Shown: in pieces, positions 27,710-38,094 of the stretch
Position numbering within the stretch: position 1 is the first letter of the stretch
Layout: each line of letters begins with the position of its first letter
NCBI GenBank assembly: GCA_037045045.1
Contig: JBAOHL010000004.1
Span: 186,001 to 250,000 of the forward strand
Direction of reading: 5' to 3'
Length of the DNA stretch: 64,000 nucleotides
Origin: Phosphoribacter sp037045045
GTDB taxonomy: Bacteria; Actinomycetota; Actinomycetes; Actinomycetales; Dermatophilaceae
Position numbers and translations under genes: made by a program
The notes under the pieces: generated by a model
Databases searched by the model: none
The model's input: only the letters and a program-made list of their open reading frames with translations
Told to the model about the DNA's origin: nothing

Positions 27710-30700
27710 GAAGGCAACTCCCAGAGGTCTGCGTCGGCGAAGGTGTCGTCGAGGGTGGGGTCGTCGCAGGCCATGTCGCTGGCCAGCGAGTCGATGTCGT
27801 CCTGGGTCACCGAGACGAGGGTGAGGTCCGAGGGGATGAGGCCGGAGTCGCCAGCGTCGGGTCGGTGGCGTGCGAGCTCCTGCAGGGCGGCGCACCAGCG
27901 CTGCGCGAACTTCTCGACGACGGTTGCATCGAGCACGCCGGAGGCATAGGTGAAGCGCGCCGTGAGGGTGGCGCCCAGGCTGTCTAGAGCCACCCAGCAG
28001 GTGACTTCGAGGGCGTGGGGCAGGGGTAAGCGCGTGCCAGCACCGCCGCCGAGACCTAAGCCTTCGGGCGCCGGGCCCCAGTCCCGAAGCTCGCCCGAGC
28101 CGAGCGTGCCAAGGAAGTTGAACCCGACCCGGGGGCAGGGCCGGGCGGCGAGCACCGCGGCTGTCTCGGGGTTGAGCCAGCGCAACAGGCCGTAGCCGAC
28201 GCCGTCGTCGGGCACCCGACGCACGCCCTCCTTCACCGTCCGCACCAGACGCCCGAGGTCGCGAAGGGACGCCTCGGCAGTCGAGAAGCGCAGAGGGTGG
28301 CTGGTCGTGAACCACCCGGTGGTCCGGGTGGAGTCCAGGCCCTCGCACGCCTGCCGGCCGTGGCCCTCCACGTCCACACTCACCGCAGGTGCCCCGAAGA
28401 CGTCCGCAACGGCCGCGACCAGACCTGTGAGCAGCAGCTCCTGGGTCGAGCAGTGCAGCTCGGCAGGCAGACGGGACAGCAGCTCAGCGGTGGCCCCGCT
28501 GTCGAGCGAGACCGCGACGTGCCCGGCGGTGGCGGCGACATCCTGAGCGGGGTCCAACGCACGCAGTTCGAGTTCCTCGCCGTCGCGGGGTAGCTGCTCG
28601 AGCCACATGGTGAGTTCCCCGGCCCGGTGTGGGGCCTGCTGGGCGAGCGCCGAGGTCCAGGACCGGTAGCTGACCGGCACCGGTTGAGTCTCGAGGCCCG
28701 CCGCGACGCGTGCGAGGTCACCGGTGATGACGCCCCACGAGACGGCGTCCACGGCGAGGTGGTGCGCCGTGATCACGAGCCGGCCACGTTCGGCGGCGCC
28801 CAGGTCGAGCCACGTGGCCCGTATCGTGCGTCCCTCGCTCGGCGCGATCCACTCGGCGTCCTCCTCGGCGATGGCGACGAGGACCTCGGCGAGGTCGACG
28901 TCGCCCGGGGCAGTGGCCCCTCGCAGGACGCTCTCGACCGAGACCGACCCGGGCGCGGGAATGTCCACGGACGACGGCTGCGACCCGTGGTGGGTCACCG
29001 TCAGGCGCAGGGTGGCGTGCCGGTCCAACAGCTGCTGGATCGAGGTCTCGAGAACTGCCTGGGCAAGTCCCGCCGGCGTGAGCACGACCATCGACTGCAC
29101 GAAGCCCTCCCCCGCCTGGCCCTGCGCGAGTAGCCACGCTCCGAGGGCACTCGGCTCGAGCTCGCCGACGTGGGCGGCCTCGTCTTCGACTGAGCCGCCC
29201 CCGGCGGGGCGGGCGGCTCGGGCCAAAGCGTTCGGCGTCTTGAGGTCGAGCACCTCCCTGGGGGTGATCTCCCACCCAGAGTTGCGGGCGTGGACCGCCA
29301 CCTGGATGGAGGTGATCGAGTCTCCCCCGAGGGAGAAGAAGCTGTCGTTGCCGCCGACCTGCTCACGGCCAAGGACCGCGCAGAACGCGCCCGCTATCAG
29401 CTCGGCGACTGCGTCGTCACACGGCGCCGAAGGGACGAGCGTGGGCTCTGGCAGCGGCAGAGCCTTGGTGTCGAGCTTTCCGTTGGGGGACAGGGGCAGG
29501 GAGTCGAGGACGAGGATGTCCTCGGGGACCATGTAGTCGGGCAAACTCGTGACGGCGGTCGCCCGCACAGCCGTGGGGTCGACCCCGGTCGGGACGACGT
29601 ACCCGATGAGGCGCGCGCTCGGCCCCTCTCCGTGGGCCCGCACGACCGCCTGGAGCACACCGGGCGTCCGCGCGAGCACGGCCTCGATTTCACCGAGCTC
29701 GATCCGCAGCCCACGGATCTTCACCTGGTGGTCGCTGCGGCCGATGAACTCCAGAGCACCGTCCGGGCGACGTCGGGCGATGTCGCCGGTGGCGTACATC
29801 CGCTCCCCTGGCTCGGCGAACGGGTTGGCGACGAACCGCGACGCGGTGAGGTCCGGCCGACCCAGGTAACAGCGGGCAAGCTGCGCGCCGGCGAGGTAGA
29901 GGTCGCCCGGTGTCCCGATGGGCACCGGTTGGAGAGTGCTATCGAGCACGTAGAGGGCGGTGTTCCAGACCGGGTGGCCGATGGGGACCGGCGACTCGCC
30001 CGGCCGCGTCTGCCAGGCGGTGACGTCGACAGAGGCCTCGGTCGGACCGTACAGGTTGTGCAGTTCCCCCGGGCGGTCGCGATGGAACGCCGCGACGAGC
30101 TCCGGCGGAAGTGCCTCCCCACTGCAGATGACCCGCTTCAACGATCCGGCCCGCGTCCCGGGGACCACGGCGAGGAAGGCACCGAGCATCGAGGGGACGA
30201 AGTGGATCGTCGTGACCCGCTCCAGTTCGATGAGCTCGGCGAGGTAGTGCGGGTCACGGTGACCCTCGGGTGCGGCGACGACGAGCGCAGCACCGACCTG
30301 ATGGGCCCAGAAGAACTCCCAGACGGACACGTCGAATCCGCTCGGTGTCTTCTGCAGCACGCGGTCCTCGGCTGTCAACGGGTAGGCCGCCTGCATCCAG
30401 TCGAGCCGATTGACGATCCCTCGGTGCGGCACGGCGACGCCCTTCGGACGACCGGTCGAACCGGAGGTGTAGATGACGTAAGCGGTGTCGTCTGGGTGGA
30501 TTGCCCGCCCGCGCTCGTCGTCGTCGACGCGCCCGTCCTCGACGTCGTCCCAAGCCTGAGGTCCGGTGTGCCGGACGGTCAGGGTCCTCGTGGCGACCGG
30601 AAGCGGTAGGGCGGCATCCTCGGTTCGCAGGACCACCGACGGCTGGCCCGATTCGAGGATATGGGCGATGCGGTCGGGGGGGTAGTCCAGTTCGATCGGC

Positions 30701-33700
30701 AGGTATGCGGCACCCGCCTTGAGGACGCCGAGAAGGCAGGGCACGAGGGCCGCCGACCTGGGCACGGCCACCGCGACGACGTCACCGGGGTGAACCCCAA
30801 GGGCCAGGAGGGCGCGCGCGATGCGGTTGGCTTCCTGCTCCAGGTCGAGGTAGGTCAGTCGATCCTGCCCGAAGACGAGAGCCAGCGCCCGCGGGGTGCG
30901 GTCGACCTGAGCCTCGAACCTCGCCACCAGTGTGGACGCCGCCACCGGATGTGTCGTGCGGTTCCACTGGACGATCTCCAGGGTGCACTCGGCGTCGGTG
31001 GCCAGTGTGGACCGCGCCATCGTCACGTCCGGCCCACCCCCGAGGATCTCGAGGGCACGGGTGGTGCGCTCGAGCAGGGCAGTGGCTGTCTCGGCGTCGA
31101 GCAGCCCAGGGCGGTAGCAGAGCCGGATCTCGACCTCGTCGCCCGGGACGACGAGCAGTGTTGCGGTGTAATGGGTTTCGTCGATCTCGTCGACGTCGCT
31201 GACCCGCCAGCAGTAGCCCGATGCGTTGACCATGTCGAGGTCGAGCGGGTAGTTCTCGACGACAACGATCGTGTCGAACAGGGTGCCGATCCCGAGGTCC
31301 CGTTGGATGTCGTTGAGGCCGACGTGGTGGTGGCCGAGGAGCGCGAGTTGCTGGCCCTGCTGACGGTGGAGGGTCTCGGAAACCGACTGCGCGGGGTCGA
31401 GAGTGAACCGTGCCGGCAGAGTCGACATGAACAGGCCAACCATTCCCTCGACGCCGGGGACCTCGGCCGGGCGTCCGGATACCGCCGTGCCGAAGACGAC
31501 GTCGTCCTTTCCGGTCGTCCGCGCGAGGGCCATGCCCCACGAGGTCTGGACACCGGTGCTCAGCGTGGCCCCGCGCTCGCGCAAGCCGGCGACGAGCCGG
31601 CGGGTCCGCTCGGCGTCGAAGGTGGCCGACAGCGTTGCCACACCAGCGTCGGTTCCGGCGCCGGTCGAGAGAATCGTCCCCTCCTCCACGTCGCGCAAGG
31701 CTGCGACCCACGCCGAGCGGGACGCCGCGACGTCCTGCCCGTCGCACCACCGCAGATATCCCGCGAAGGGCTCGACGCGGCCGAGGTGGCGGCCGTCATA
31801 CAGGGCGAAGATCTCCTGCAGCAGGATCGGGACCGACCAGCCGTCGAGGAGGATGTGGTGCGCGGTCAGCACGAGGTGATGAGACCTATCAGAGGTACGG
31901 ACGACCATGAGACGGACGAGAGTCTCGCTCGTCACGTCCATGCGTCGGGCGCGTTCAGCATCGACGAGCTGCGCCAGGCGGCGTGTGCGTTCCTCGGGCT
32001 CGAGCCCGCTGATGTCGTTGATGTCCAACGGGATTCGGGCACTTGCTGGCGAGATCATCAGTGGTTCCTCGCCGACCCAGACGCGGCCGCCGAGGTTGGG
32101 GTGACGTTCGAGGAGCGCCTCCAGGGCCCGCCCGAGGCGGGCGTCGTCGACCTCTCCGGCGATCTCGACGCGGTATTGCAGTACGTAGGCGCCGCTGTCG
32201 TCGGTCAGGGCGTGGAAGAGCAGGCCGCTTTGTGTCGGGGTCAGCGGGAGGACCTCGCGGACCGGCCCGTGGCGACGGCATACCTCCTCGAGGGTGCCGA
32301 GGTCGGCCCTCGTGAGCGGAGCGTCCGCCGGCACAGGCGCGATATCCGGCGAGAGGTCGGCGACCGCCGTGAACGCCTGGAGGGTCTCTGACCAGAGGGC
32401 CTCCAGAGCATCGAGGTCCGCCGAGGTGAGGACCTCCCCTGCCCACCTCCAGTGAGTCTGCAGCGACACGTCGGCCGAACCATCCCCGGTGAGGACGACG
32501 TTGAGCTCCAGGGGGCACGAGAGTGTGGCGTCGTCCGCGAGCGGTGGCACGGCGGGAAGGTCGGCGAGCGCCCAAGAGCCAGGCTGGTCGCGAGTGATGT
32601 GGCCGAGGTAGTTGAGCGAGATCTGCGGCTCGGGCACCGCCGCGAGCTCGGCGGCGGGGTGCGGCCCGTAGCGCAGCCAGCCGTAGCCGATACCGTTGTC
32701 GGGCACCGAGTGCACGGCCTCCTTGGCGAGCCGCAGCAGCCTCACGACGGCGGCGGCGTCCGCCGAAGCGACAGCGTCGATGTCGAGACGGTCGAGGTGG
32801 ATCCCGACGGGGTACATCCCGGTGAGCCAGCCCACGGCCCGACTCACGTCCACGTGGGCCGTCCGCCCGCTCCAGCGACCGTGTCCCTCGATCGTCAGCA
32901 ACAGACCGTCGGCATCCTGCGATCGGCTGCGGCGCCACCGAGTGACGGTCTGCGCCAGGGCGGCCGCCAACACGTCCTGGGCGGTCCCATCGAGCAGCCG
33001 AGGCAACGTCTGGCAGACCGCTCGGCTCACGTCGTCACCGACGACGGTGGTCCGGATGCCGGCATGGCGCGCCTCGAGTCGGGCTGGCACGTGGGCGCTC
33101 AGCGGTGGGTCGTCGACGCCGAGGCGCTCGAGCCAGCCGGGGAGCTCGTCGGAGCGGTCGACCTCGGCTTGTAGTGCCAGCCACGACCGCACCGAAGTGT
33201 CGGGGGTGGGGAGGGTGAGGGACCGGTCCTCGACGTGGGCCGACCACAGGCTCGTCAGGTCATCGAGGATGACCCGCCAGGACACCGCGTCCACGACGAG
33301 GTGGTGCAACGCGATGACAAGCCGGCCGGGGGTCCCGGGATCGCCGGGCAACCACGCGAACTGGGCGAGGGTGTCGTTGTCGAGGCTGAGCCGCCGCCAG
33401 CACTGCTCGCGCTCGCGGGACAGGACGAGGTCGCGGTCAGCCGCACTCAGAGACTTCGTGTCGCACACTGTCAGGGCGCTCGACACCTCGAGCGACCCGC
33501 GTTCGAGGATCATGAGGCCCACCTGGCCGTCTCGCTCGCGTGCGACCGTTCGCAGCGCGTCGTGGTGGTCGATGCTTTGCTGCAGCATCGAGACGAGTGC
33601 GGCCTCGGTCAGGGTCGGCGGGGTGGTGAGGGTCACCGACTGGTGGACGCTGTCCACGGGCCCCGGCCGGTCGAGGAGCCACCGGGCGATGGGGGAGGTC

Positions 33701-36700
33701 GTCAACTCGCCCACGCCGGGGCCGTCGGCGCCGTCGTGCAGAGCGAGCTCACCGGCGAGCTCGGCGAGCCTGGTGGGCGTCTGGGCGTCGAAGACCTGGC
33801 GCGGGGTAACGGCCAGCCCGCATTGCCGGGCACGGTTGGCGAGCTGGATAGCCAGGATGCTGTCGCCGCCCTGGTTGAGGAAGCTGACGTCGGGAGCGAC
33901 CTCGGGTACGCCAAGGACCTCCGCGAATAGAGTGCACAAGAGGGCCTCGGTGCCGCTCAGCTCCCGGCCGGACGGAGTTACCTCCTGCGAGAAGACGGGA
34001 GCGGGCAGGGCCCTACGGTCGAGTTTGCCGTTGGCATTCAACGGCCACGCGTCGAGGACGACGACCGCGACCGGCACCATGTAGCCCGGCAGGACGCGTT
34101 GCAAGGCGCGGCGAAGCTCCGCGCCGTCGGCGCTGTCGTCGGCGAGCACGTACCCGACGAGCCGGGGGTCGTTCCCGATGACCTTTCGTGCCGTCACGAC
34201 CGCCTCGCGCACGCCGTCGAGCCGGGTCAGGGCGACCTCGATCTCACCGAGCTCGATGCGGAATCCGCGGATCTTCACCTGGTCGTCTACCCGGCCCAGG
34301 TACTCGAGGGTGCCGGTCTCGTCCCATCGGACCAGGTCGCCCGTCCGGTACATCCGCCCGCCCGACACCCCGAACGGGTCGGCGACGAAACGCTCCGCAC
34401 TGAGCGCGGGCCGATTGAGGTAGCCGCGGGCCACGCGTGGGCCAGCGAGGTACAGCTCGCCGACGACGCCGGGGGCGACCGGTCGCATGGCGTCGTTGAG
34501 GACGTAGGCGACCGTCCCGTCTATCGGCGCGCCGATGGCCGAGACGTCTCCGGCCGGGTCGACGTCGGCCAGCGCGGTGGCGTACACCGTCGCCTCGGTC
34601 GGCCCGTAGATGTTCGCCAACCGGGCCTGGGTCGAGGAGAGGATGGTCTCGGCGGCGGACGCGCTGAGCGCCTCTCCGGCGACGGCGACATCTGCCACCC
34701 TGACCCGGGCCTCGCCGTCGCGCAGGACGTGGGCCAGCGCGCTCGGCACGCCGCTGATGAGGCTCCCCGTCCAGCCTTCGGAGCGCTCGGCGAGAGCGAG
34801 CAGGTCGCGCACGACCTCGAGTCGGCCGCCACAGGCCAGGGGAGCGAACATCTCGAAGACCGAGACGTCGAAGTTCAGTGACGTGGCCGCGAGGGTATGC
34901 GCAAGGCGTTGCGGACCGAACCAGTTCACCGCCCAGGTGACGAAGGACGCGACGTTGCGGTGGCTGACCAGGACGCCTTTGGGGCGGCCCGTGGAGCCGG
35001 AGGTGAAGATCGCGTAGGCGACGTTGTCGGGAGCGAGCGCATCGCGCCGTTCCCTCTGGTGCAGCGCATTCGCAGGCAACGGCTCGAGCCGGTCGGCGAC
35101 GTCACCGTCGTCGAGGACGAGCCAGCGACCCGGCATACCGTCGACGGTGGACTCCCGCAACGACAGGCCCAGGACTGGCGCGGCGTCGCCCAGGATGACC
35201 TCCTTGCGGTCGGCGGGGTACGACGGGTCCAGGGGGACGTATGCCGCGCCCGCCTTGAGTACCGCGAGGATGGCGACCAGCATCGTGCTTCCCCGCGGCA
35301 TCGAGACCGCGACGAGGTCCTCCGGTCCGACGCCCTCCGAGACGAGCAAGCGGGCCAGCCGGTTGGCGCGGCCGTGGAGCTCGCGATACGACAGGCACGA
35401 GGCATCGTCGCTGACCGCGGGCGCCTCCGGCGTCCGCAGGGCCTGGGCCTCGAGCAGGTCGAGCAGTGTCCGGTCGGTCGTGTCGTCGGGGCTGCCGCCG
35501 AAGGCCGCCACGGCTCGCCGCTCGGCGGGGGTGGCCGATTCGATCTGCCCGAGGGGCAGGCCCGGGTCGCGGCAGAGCTGGGACACGATGGACGACAGGC
35601 GGGCGGGAATCGCGGCGATCTCGTCCGCGGAGTAAATGTCGGCGTTGCCGTCGACGAGCAGCTCGAGGGTCCCGTCCGGACGGCGGGCATCCACGGCAAG
35701 CGAGACGTCCTCGACGACTCCCGGGGAGACGTTCACGGGCCGGCCAGCGGCCGCACCGAAGCAGAGCGAGTAGCTGGCCATGACGAGGTTGAGATGCGGG
35801 CCTAAGACGCGCTCCTGCGGGGCCACCCTGCCGAGCGCATGCCGCAGGTCCTCGTAGCGGAACCGCTGGTGGCGCAGGGCGTCGTGCAGCGCGGTGGAGC
35901 AGGACCGGAGCAACTCGGCGACGGTGACGTCCGAGCGAACCAGGGCGCGCAGCGGAACGAGGTTGGAGGTCATGCACGGTGCGGACTGAAGCAGCGAAGT
36001 CGTGCGGGCAGTCGTCGGGAGGGCGAGGACGACGTGGTCCGAGCCGGTTGCCCGCCCTGTGTAGAGGGCCCAGGCGGCCGCGAGGGTGACCGGCCACGAG
36101 ACGCCGACCTCTCGGGCCAGACCGCGAATCGCGGCAACGTCCGCCTGGCTCATGAGCGCCCTCGCCCGGTGGGTGTGCCGGCCCAGGCCCTGGAAGGAAC
36201 GACGGTTAAGGGTGCGGACCTCGGGTGCGTCCTCAAGGACGGCCGTCCAGTATGTCTGGTCGGCCACGAAGGCATCGCCGGCACGGTAGCGGCTCTCCTG
36301 CTCGGCGAGCTCGGCGATCCCGGCGAAGGACGCCGGTGCCGGCGAGCCGCCCGCCAGCAGAGCCGAGTACACCGCAGCGACACGCTGCTCGATCATCACC
36401 ATGGCGGCACCGTCGATGGCGACGTGGTGGTAGCGCTGAATCCACCACCACCGGGCTGGACCCAGACGGATAAGGCGGTACTCGAAGAGCCGCTCGCCGT
36501 CGAGGCCAAGGGGGGTGACGAGGATGTCTTCCACGAGTCGGGCAGCGGCCGCTTGTGGGTCGGTCTCGTGGGTGAGGTCCTCGATGGCAACAGGGCAGCC
36601 GCCGCCGGCAGAAGTGGAGACGACGTAGCAGGGCCGGCCCGCGTCCTCGGCGACGCGGGCTCGCAGCACGTCCACCTCACCCACCACACGGTCGACCGCC

Positions 36701-36879
36701 TGCCGGAAGACGTCCACGTCGAGTGGCCCGTCGATCTCGACGTATTCCACGATGGTCATCAGCGCGTTGCCGGGGTCGAGACGCTGCGCGGACCACACGC
36801 CCGCTTGCCCGACAGTCAGCGCAACGCGCGTCTCGTTGGCGAGGTTCTCTGGAGCGAGGGTCTCGGTGGCGAGAGTCAT
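27706..36879 (-). CDS. Nonribosomal peptide synthetase, modules 1-2
   Basis: A 3057-residue NRPS, order C-A-T-E / C-A-T-E. Approximate landmarks: first C with HHVAIDG 152, A1 TSGSTG 621, T1 GGDSILA 1004, E HHLVVDAVSW 1193; second C HHILLDG 1675, A2 2134, T2 GGDSITS 2517, E HHLAVDAVSW 2706. The first C domain opens the assembly line and resembles EntF-type domains that take an acyl group from a separate carrier, here presumably the polyketide ACP. Eye-read pocket residues: A1 DVFSAAIVY (no firm match; perhaps a small residue), A2 DVWHISLVD, a serine code. Both residues should be epimerised to D. The ATG at 36879 has GAGGCAG about 4 bases upstream; a long Arg-rich upstream extension of the frame is not coding. 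Its stop overlaps the start of the second NRPS gene (ATGA). Confidence 0.95.
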   Translation of the reverse strand: MTLATETLAPENLANETRVALTVGQAGVWSAQRLDPGNALMTIVEYVEIDGPLDVDVFRQAVDRVVGEVDVLRARVAEDAGRPCYVVSTSAGGGCPVAIEDLTHETDPQAAAARLVEDILVTPLGLDGERLFEYRLIRLGPARWWWIQRYHHVAIDGAAMVMIEQRVAAVYSALLAGGSPAPASFAGIAELAEQESRYRAGDAFVADQTYWTAVLEDAPEVRTLNRRSFQGLGRHTHRARALMSQADVAAIRGLAREVGVSWPVTLAAAWALYTGRATGSDHVVLALPTTARTTSLLQSAPCMTSNLVPLRALVRSDVTVAELLRSCSTALHDALRHQRFRYEDLRHALGRVAPQERVLGPHLNLVMASYSLCFGAAAGRPVNVSPGVVEDVSLAVDARRPDGTLELLVDGNADIYSADEIAAIPARLSSIVSQLCRDPGLPLGQIESATPAERRAVAAFGGSPDDTTDRTLLDLLEAQALRTPEAPAVSDDASCLSYRELHGRANRLARLLVSEGVGPEDLVAVSMPRGSTMLVAILAVLKAGAAYVPLDPSYPADRKEVILGDAAPVLGLSLRESTVDGMPGRWLVLDDGDVADRLEPLPANALHQRERRDALAPDNVAYAIFTSGSTGRPKGVLVSHRNVASFVTWAVNWFGPQRLAHTLAATSLNFDVSVFEMFAPLACGGRLEVVRDLLALAERSEGWTGSLISGVPSALAHVLRDGEARVRVADVAVAGEALSASAAETILSSTQARLANIYGPTEATVYATALADVDPAGDVSAIGAPIDGTVAYVLNDAMRPVAPGVVGELYLAGPRVARGYLNRPALSAERFVADPFGVSGGRMYRTGDLVRWDETGTLEYLGRVDDQVKIRGFRIELGEIEVALTRLDGVREAVVTARKVIGNDPRLVGYVLADDSADGAELRRALQRVLPGYMVPVAVVVLDAWPLNANGKLDRRALPAPVFSQEVTPSGRELSGTEALLCTLFAEVLGVPEVAPDVSFLNQGGDSILAIQLANRARQCGLAVTPRQVFDAQTPTRLAELAGELALHDGADGPGVGELTTSPIARWLLDRPGPVDSVHQSVTLTTPPTLTEAALVSMLQQSIDHHDALRTVARERDGQVGLMILERGSLEVSSALTVCDTKSLSAADRDLVLSREREQCWRRLSLDNDTLAQFAWLPGDPGTPGRLVIALHHLVVDAVSWRVILDDLTSLWSAHVEDRSLTLPTPDTSVRSWLALQAEVDRSDELPGWLERLGVDDPPLSAHVPARLEARHAGIRTTVVGDDVSRAVCQTLPRLLDGTAQDVLAAALAQTVTRWRRSRSQDADGLLLTIEGHGRWSGRTAHVDVSRAVGWLTGMYPVGIHLDRLDIDAVASADAAAVVRLLRLAKEAVHSVPDNGIGYGWLRYGPHPAAELAAVPEPQISLNYLGHITRDQPGSWALADLPAVPPLADDATLSCPLELNVVLTGDGSADVSLQTHWRWAGEVLTSADLDALEALWSETLQAFTAVADLSPDIAPVPADAPLTRADLGTLEEVCRRHGPVREVLPLTPTQSGLLFHALTDDSGAYVLQYRVEIAGEVDDARLGRALEALLERHPNLGGRVWVGEEPLMISPASARIPLDINDISGLEPEERTRRLAQLVDAERARRMDVTSETLVRLMVVRTSDRSHHLVLTAHHILLDGWSVPILLQEIFALYDGRHLGRVEPFAGYLRWCDGQDVAASRSAWVAALRDVEEGTILSTGAGTDAGVATLSATFDAERTRRLVAGLRERGATLSTGVQTSWGMALARTTGKDDVVFGTAVSGRPAEVPGVEGMVGLFMSTLPARFTLDPAQSVSETLHRQQGQQLALLGHHHVGLNDIQRDLGIGTLFDTIVVVENYPLDLDMVNASGYCWRVSDVDEIDETHYTATLLVVPGDEVEIRLCYRPGLLDAETATALLERTTRALEILGGGPDVTMARSTLATDAECTLEIVQWNRTTHPVAASTLVARFEAQVDRTPRALALVFGQDRLTYLDLEQEANRIARALLALGVHPGDVVAVAVPRSAALVPCLLGVLKAGAAYLPIELDYPPDRIAHILESGQPSVVLRTEDAALPLPVATRTLTVRHTGPQAWDDVEDGRVDDDERGRAIHPDDTAYVIYTSGSTGRPKGVAVPHRGIVNRLDWMQAAYPLTAEDRVLQKTPSGFDVSVWEFFWAHQVGAALVVAAPEGHRDPHYLAELIELERVTTIHFVPSMLGAFLAVVPGTRAGSLKRVICSGEALPPELVAAFHRDRPGELHNLYGPTEASVDVTAWQTRPGESPVPIGHPVWNTALYVLDSTLQPVPIGTPGDLYLAGAQLARCYLGRPDLTASRFVANPFAEPGERMYATGDIARRRPDGALEFIGRSDHQVKIRGLRIELGEIEAVLARTPGVLQAVVRAHGEGPSARLIGYVVPTGVDPTAVRATAVTSLPDYMVPEDILVLDSLPLSPNGKLDTKALPLPEPTLVPSAPCDDAVAELIAGAFCAVLGREQVGGNDSFFSLGGDSITSIQVAVHARNSGWEITPREVLDLKTPNALARAARPAGGGSVEDEAAHVGELEPSALGAWLLAQGQAGEGFVQSMVVLTPAGLAQAVLETSIQQLLDRHATLRLTVTHHGSQPSSVDIPAPGSVSVESVLRGATAPGDVDLAEVLVAIAEEDAEWIAPSEGRTIRATWLDLGAAERGRLVITAHHLAVDAVSWGVITGDLARVAAGLETQPVPVSYRSWTSALAQQAPHRAGELTMWLEQLPRDGEELELRALDPAQDVAATAGHVAVSLDSGATAELLSRLPAELHCSTQELLLTGLVAAVADVFGAPAVSVDVEGHGRQACEGLDSTRTTGWFTTSHPLRFSTAEASLRDLGRLVRTVKEGVRRVPDDGVGYGLLRWLNPETAAVLAARPCPRVGFNFLGTLGSGELRDWGPAPEGLGLGGGAGTRLPLPHALEVTCWVALDSLGATLTARFTYASGVLDATVVEKFAQRWCAALQELARHRPDAGDSGLIPSDLTLVSVTQDDIDSLASDMACDDPTLDDTFADADLWELPS

Positions 36880-36987
36880 GGGCTGCCTCTGGGGTCGGTA
36901 TCGGCCGCGGCCGGATGTGGACTCGGATGTCGCCTGGTAGCGGCCTGGAGGGGCTGGCGTCTGAGACATACCTTCGCGTCGGATGGG

Positions 36988-37016
36988 TTGTCTCCCAAGG
37001 CGTCTGCAACTAGATG
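36988..37016 (+). promoter_or_regulatory. Possible sigma-70-type promoter for the exporter operon
   Basis: TTGTCT at 36988-36993 and TAGATG at 37011-37016 are separated by 17 bases. Each matches the vegetative consensus only partly. The -10 overlaps the first GATGCATC palindrome, so a regulator bound there would compete with RNA polymerase. Confidence 0.35.
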
Positions 37017-37034
37017 CATCGGAGGGGATGCATC
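37013..37034. promoter_or_regulatory. Tandem GATGCATC palindromes, candidate operator
   Basis: GATGCATC occurs at 37013-37020 and again at 37027-37034, 14 bases apart start to start, in the divergent promoter region. A partial third copy (GATGC) begins at 37042. Each full copy is a perfect self-complementary octamer. The arrangement suits a dimeric activator or repressor controlling both operons. Confidence 0.5.
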
Positions 37035-37150
37035 GCCGCAGGATGCTGCAGCCCGATTCACCGAGACGCTCCGTCCGTGATGCAGTCGCCCTGCGGCCGT
37101 CGTCCGGCGCAGTCCGCGACAGCGACCCACACGTTCCTAAGGAGCCCCGT

Positions 37151-38092
37151 ATGACGCAGGCAGCGATCGAGGTTGCCGGGCTACGCAAGCGGCTCGGTTC
37201 ACGGCAGGTACTCGACGGGGTCGACCTGCAGGTGCCGAAAGGGACCGTCCTGGCCCTCCTCGGGAGCAACGGAGCCGGCAAGACGACGACGGTGCGGATC
37301 CTGACGACCCTGCTCGAGGCCGACGAGGGCGAGGTGCGGGTCGCCGGCATCGACGTGAGACGCGACGCCGCTGACGTCCGTCTCCGGATCGGTCTTGCGG
37401 GTCAGTACGTCGCCCTGGATGACCGGCTCACGGCCCGGGAGAACCTCCGACTCGTCGGCACGCTGTGTCGACTCGGCCCAAGGGAGACCCGGACGGCGGG
37501 GGATCGGTTGCTCGAACTGCTTGACCTGACGGAGCACGGCAAGGTGCAGGTTCGCCACCTTTCGGGTGGCCTACGCCGCAAGGTCGACCTTGCGGCGAGC
37601 CTGCTTGGTCGCCCCGAAGTCCTCTTCCTTGACGAGCCCACGACCGGCCTGGACCCAGTCTCGCGAAACCAGCTATGGGAGCTCGTCCGTGCCAAGGTCG
37701 CCGAGGGGATCACCGTGCTCCTCACGACCCAGTACCTCGAGGAGGCCGATCAGCTCGCCGACGATATCGCCGTTCTCGACGACGGACAGATCATCGCGCA
37801 AGGGCCACCGAGCACCCTCAAGCGCCTCGTCGGGGGTGACCAGCTGTGCATCCGACTGGCCAACTCACAAGACGCGAGTCGCGCGCTCACGCTGCTGCGC
37901 ACCAGCGGACCCGCGAATGCGACCTTCGCCGGTCCGCTCGACCTGGTCGTCGAGACCTCCGCGGGACTCCACGAGGTCGCCACCGCCGCTGCGGTTCTGG
38001 CGCGAGCCGGCATACCCGCCGAGGAATTCGGCCTACGACGCCCGACGCTCGACGACGTCTTCATTCACCTCACGGACAGGAAGTGTGCCTGA
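37151..38092 (+). CDS. ABC exporter ATP-binding protein (DrrA/daunorubicin-resistance type)
   Basis: A 313-residue ATPase: Walker A GSNGAGKTTT near residue 38, signature LSGGLRRKVDLA near 138, Walker B EVLFLDEPTTGLDP near 155-168, switch His replaced by Gln (LLTTQYLEEAD). The C-terminal PTLDDVFIHLTDR is typical of DrrA-type exporters. The ATG at 37151 has a perfect AAGGAG 6 bases upstream; the longer frame upstream is not coding. It is the first gene of the rightward operon, 2 bases from the permease gene. Its likely job is export of, and self-resistance to, the lipopeptide. Confidence 0.93.
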   Translation: MTQAAIEVAGLRKRLGSRQVLDGVDLQVPKGTVLALLGSNGAGKTTTVRILTTLLEADEGEVRVAGIDVRRDAADVRLRIGLAGQYVALDDRLTARENLRLVGTLCRLGPRETRTAGDRLLELLDLTEHGKVQVRHLSGGLRRKVDLAASLLGRPEVLFLDEPTTGLDPVSRNQLWELVRAKVAEGITVLLTTQYLEEADQLADDIAVLDDGQIIAQGPPSTLKRLVGGDQLCIRLANSQDASRALTLLRTSGPANATFAGPLDLVVETSAGLHEVATAAAVLARAGIPAEEFGLRRPTLDDVFIHLTDRKCA

Positions 38093-38094
38093 CC

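Larger units (their letters stand above)
36880..37150. promoter_or_regulatory. Divergent promoter region between the NRPS and exporter operons
   Basis: These 271 bases have no gene and must drive both the leftward NRPS operon and the rightward exporter/Dap operon. They contain two identical 8-base palindromes and a possible rightward promoter, listed separately. No clear leftward -10/-35 pair was found. Confidence 0.75.
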
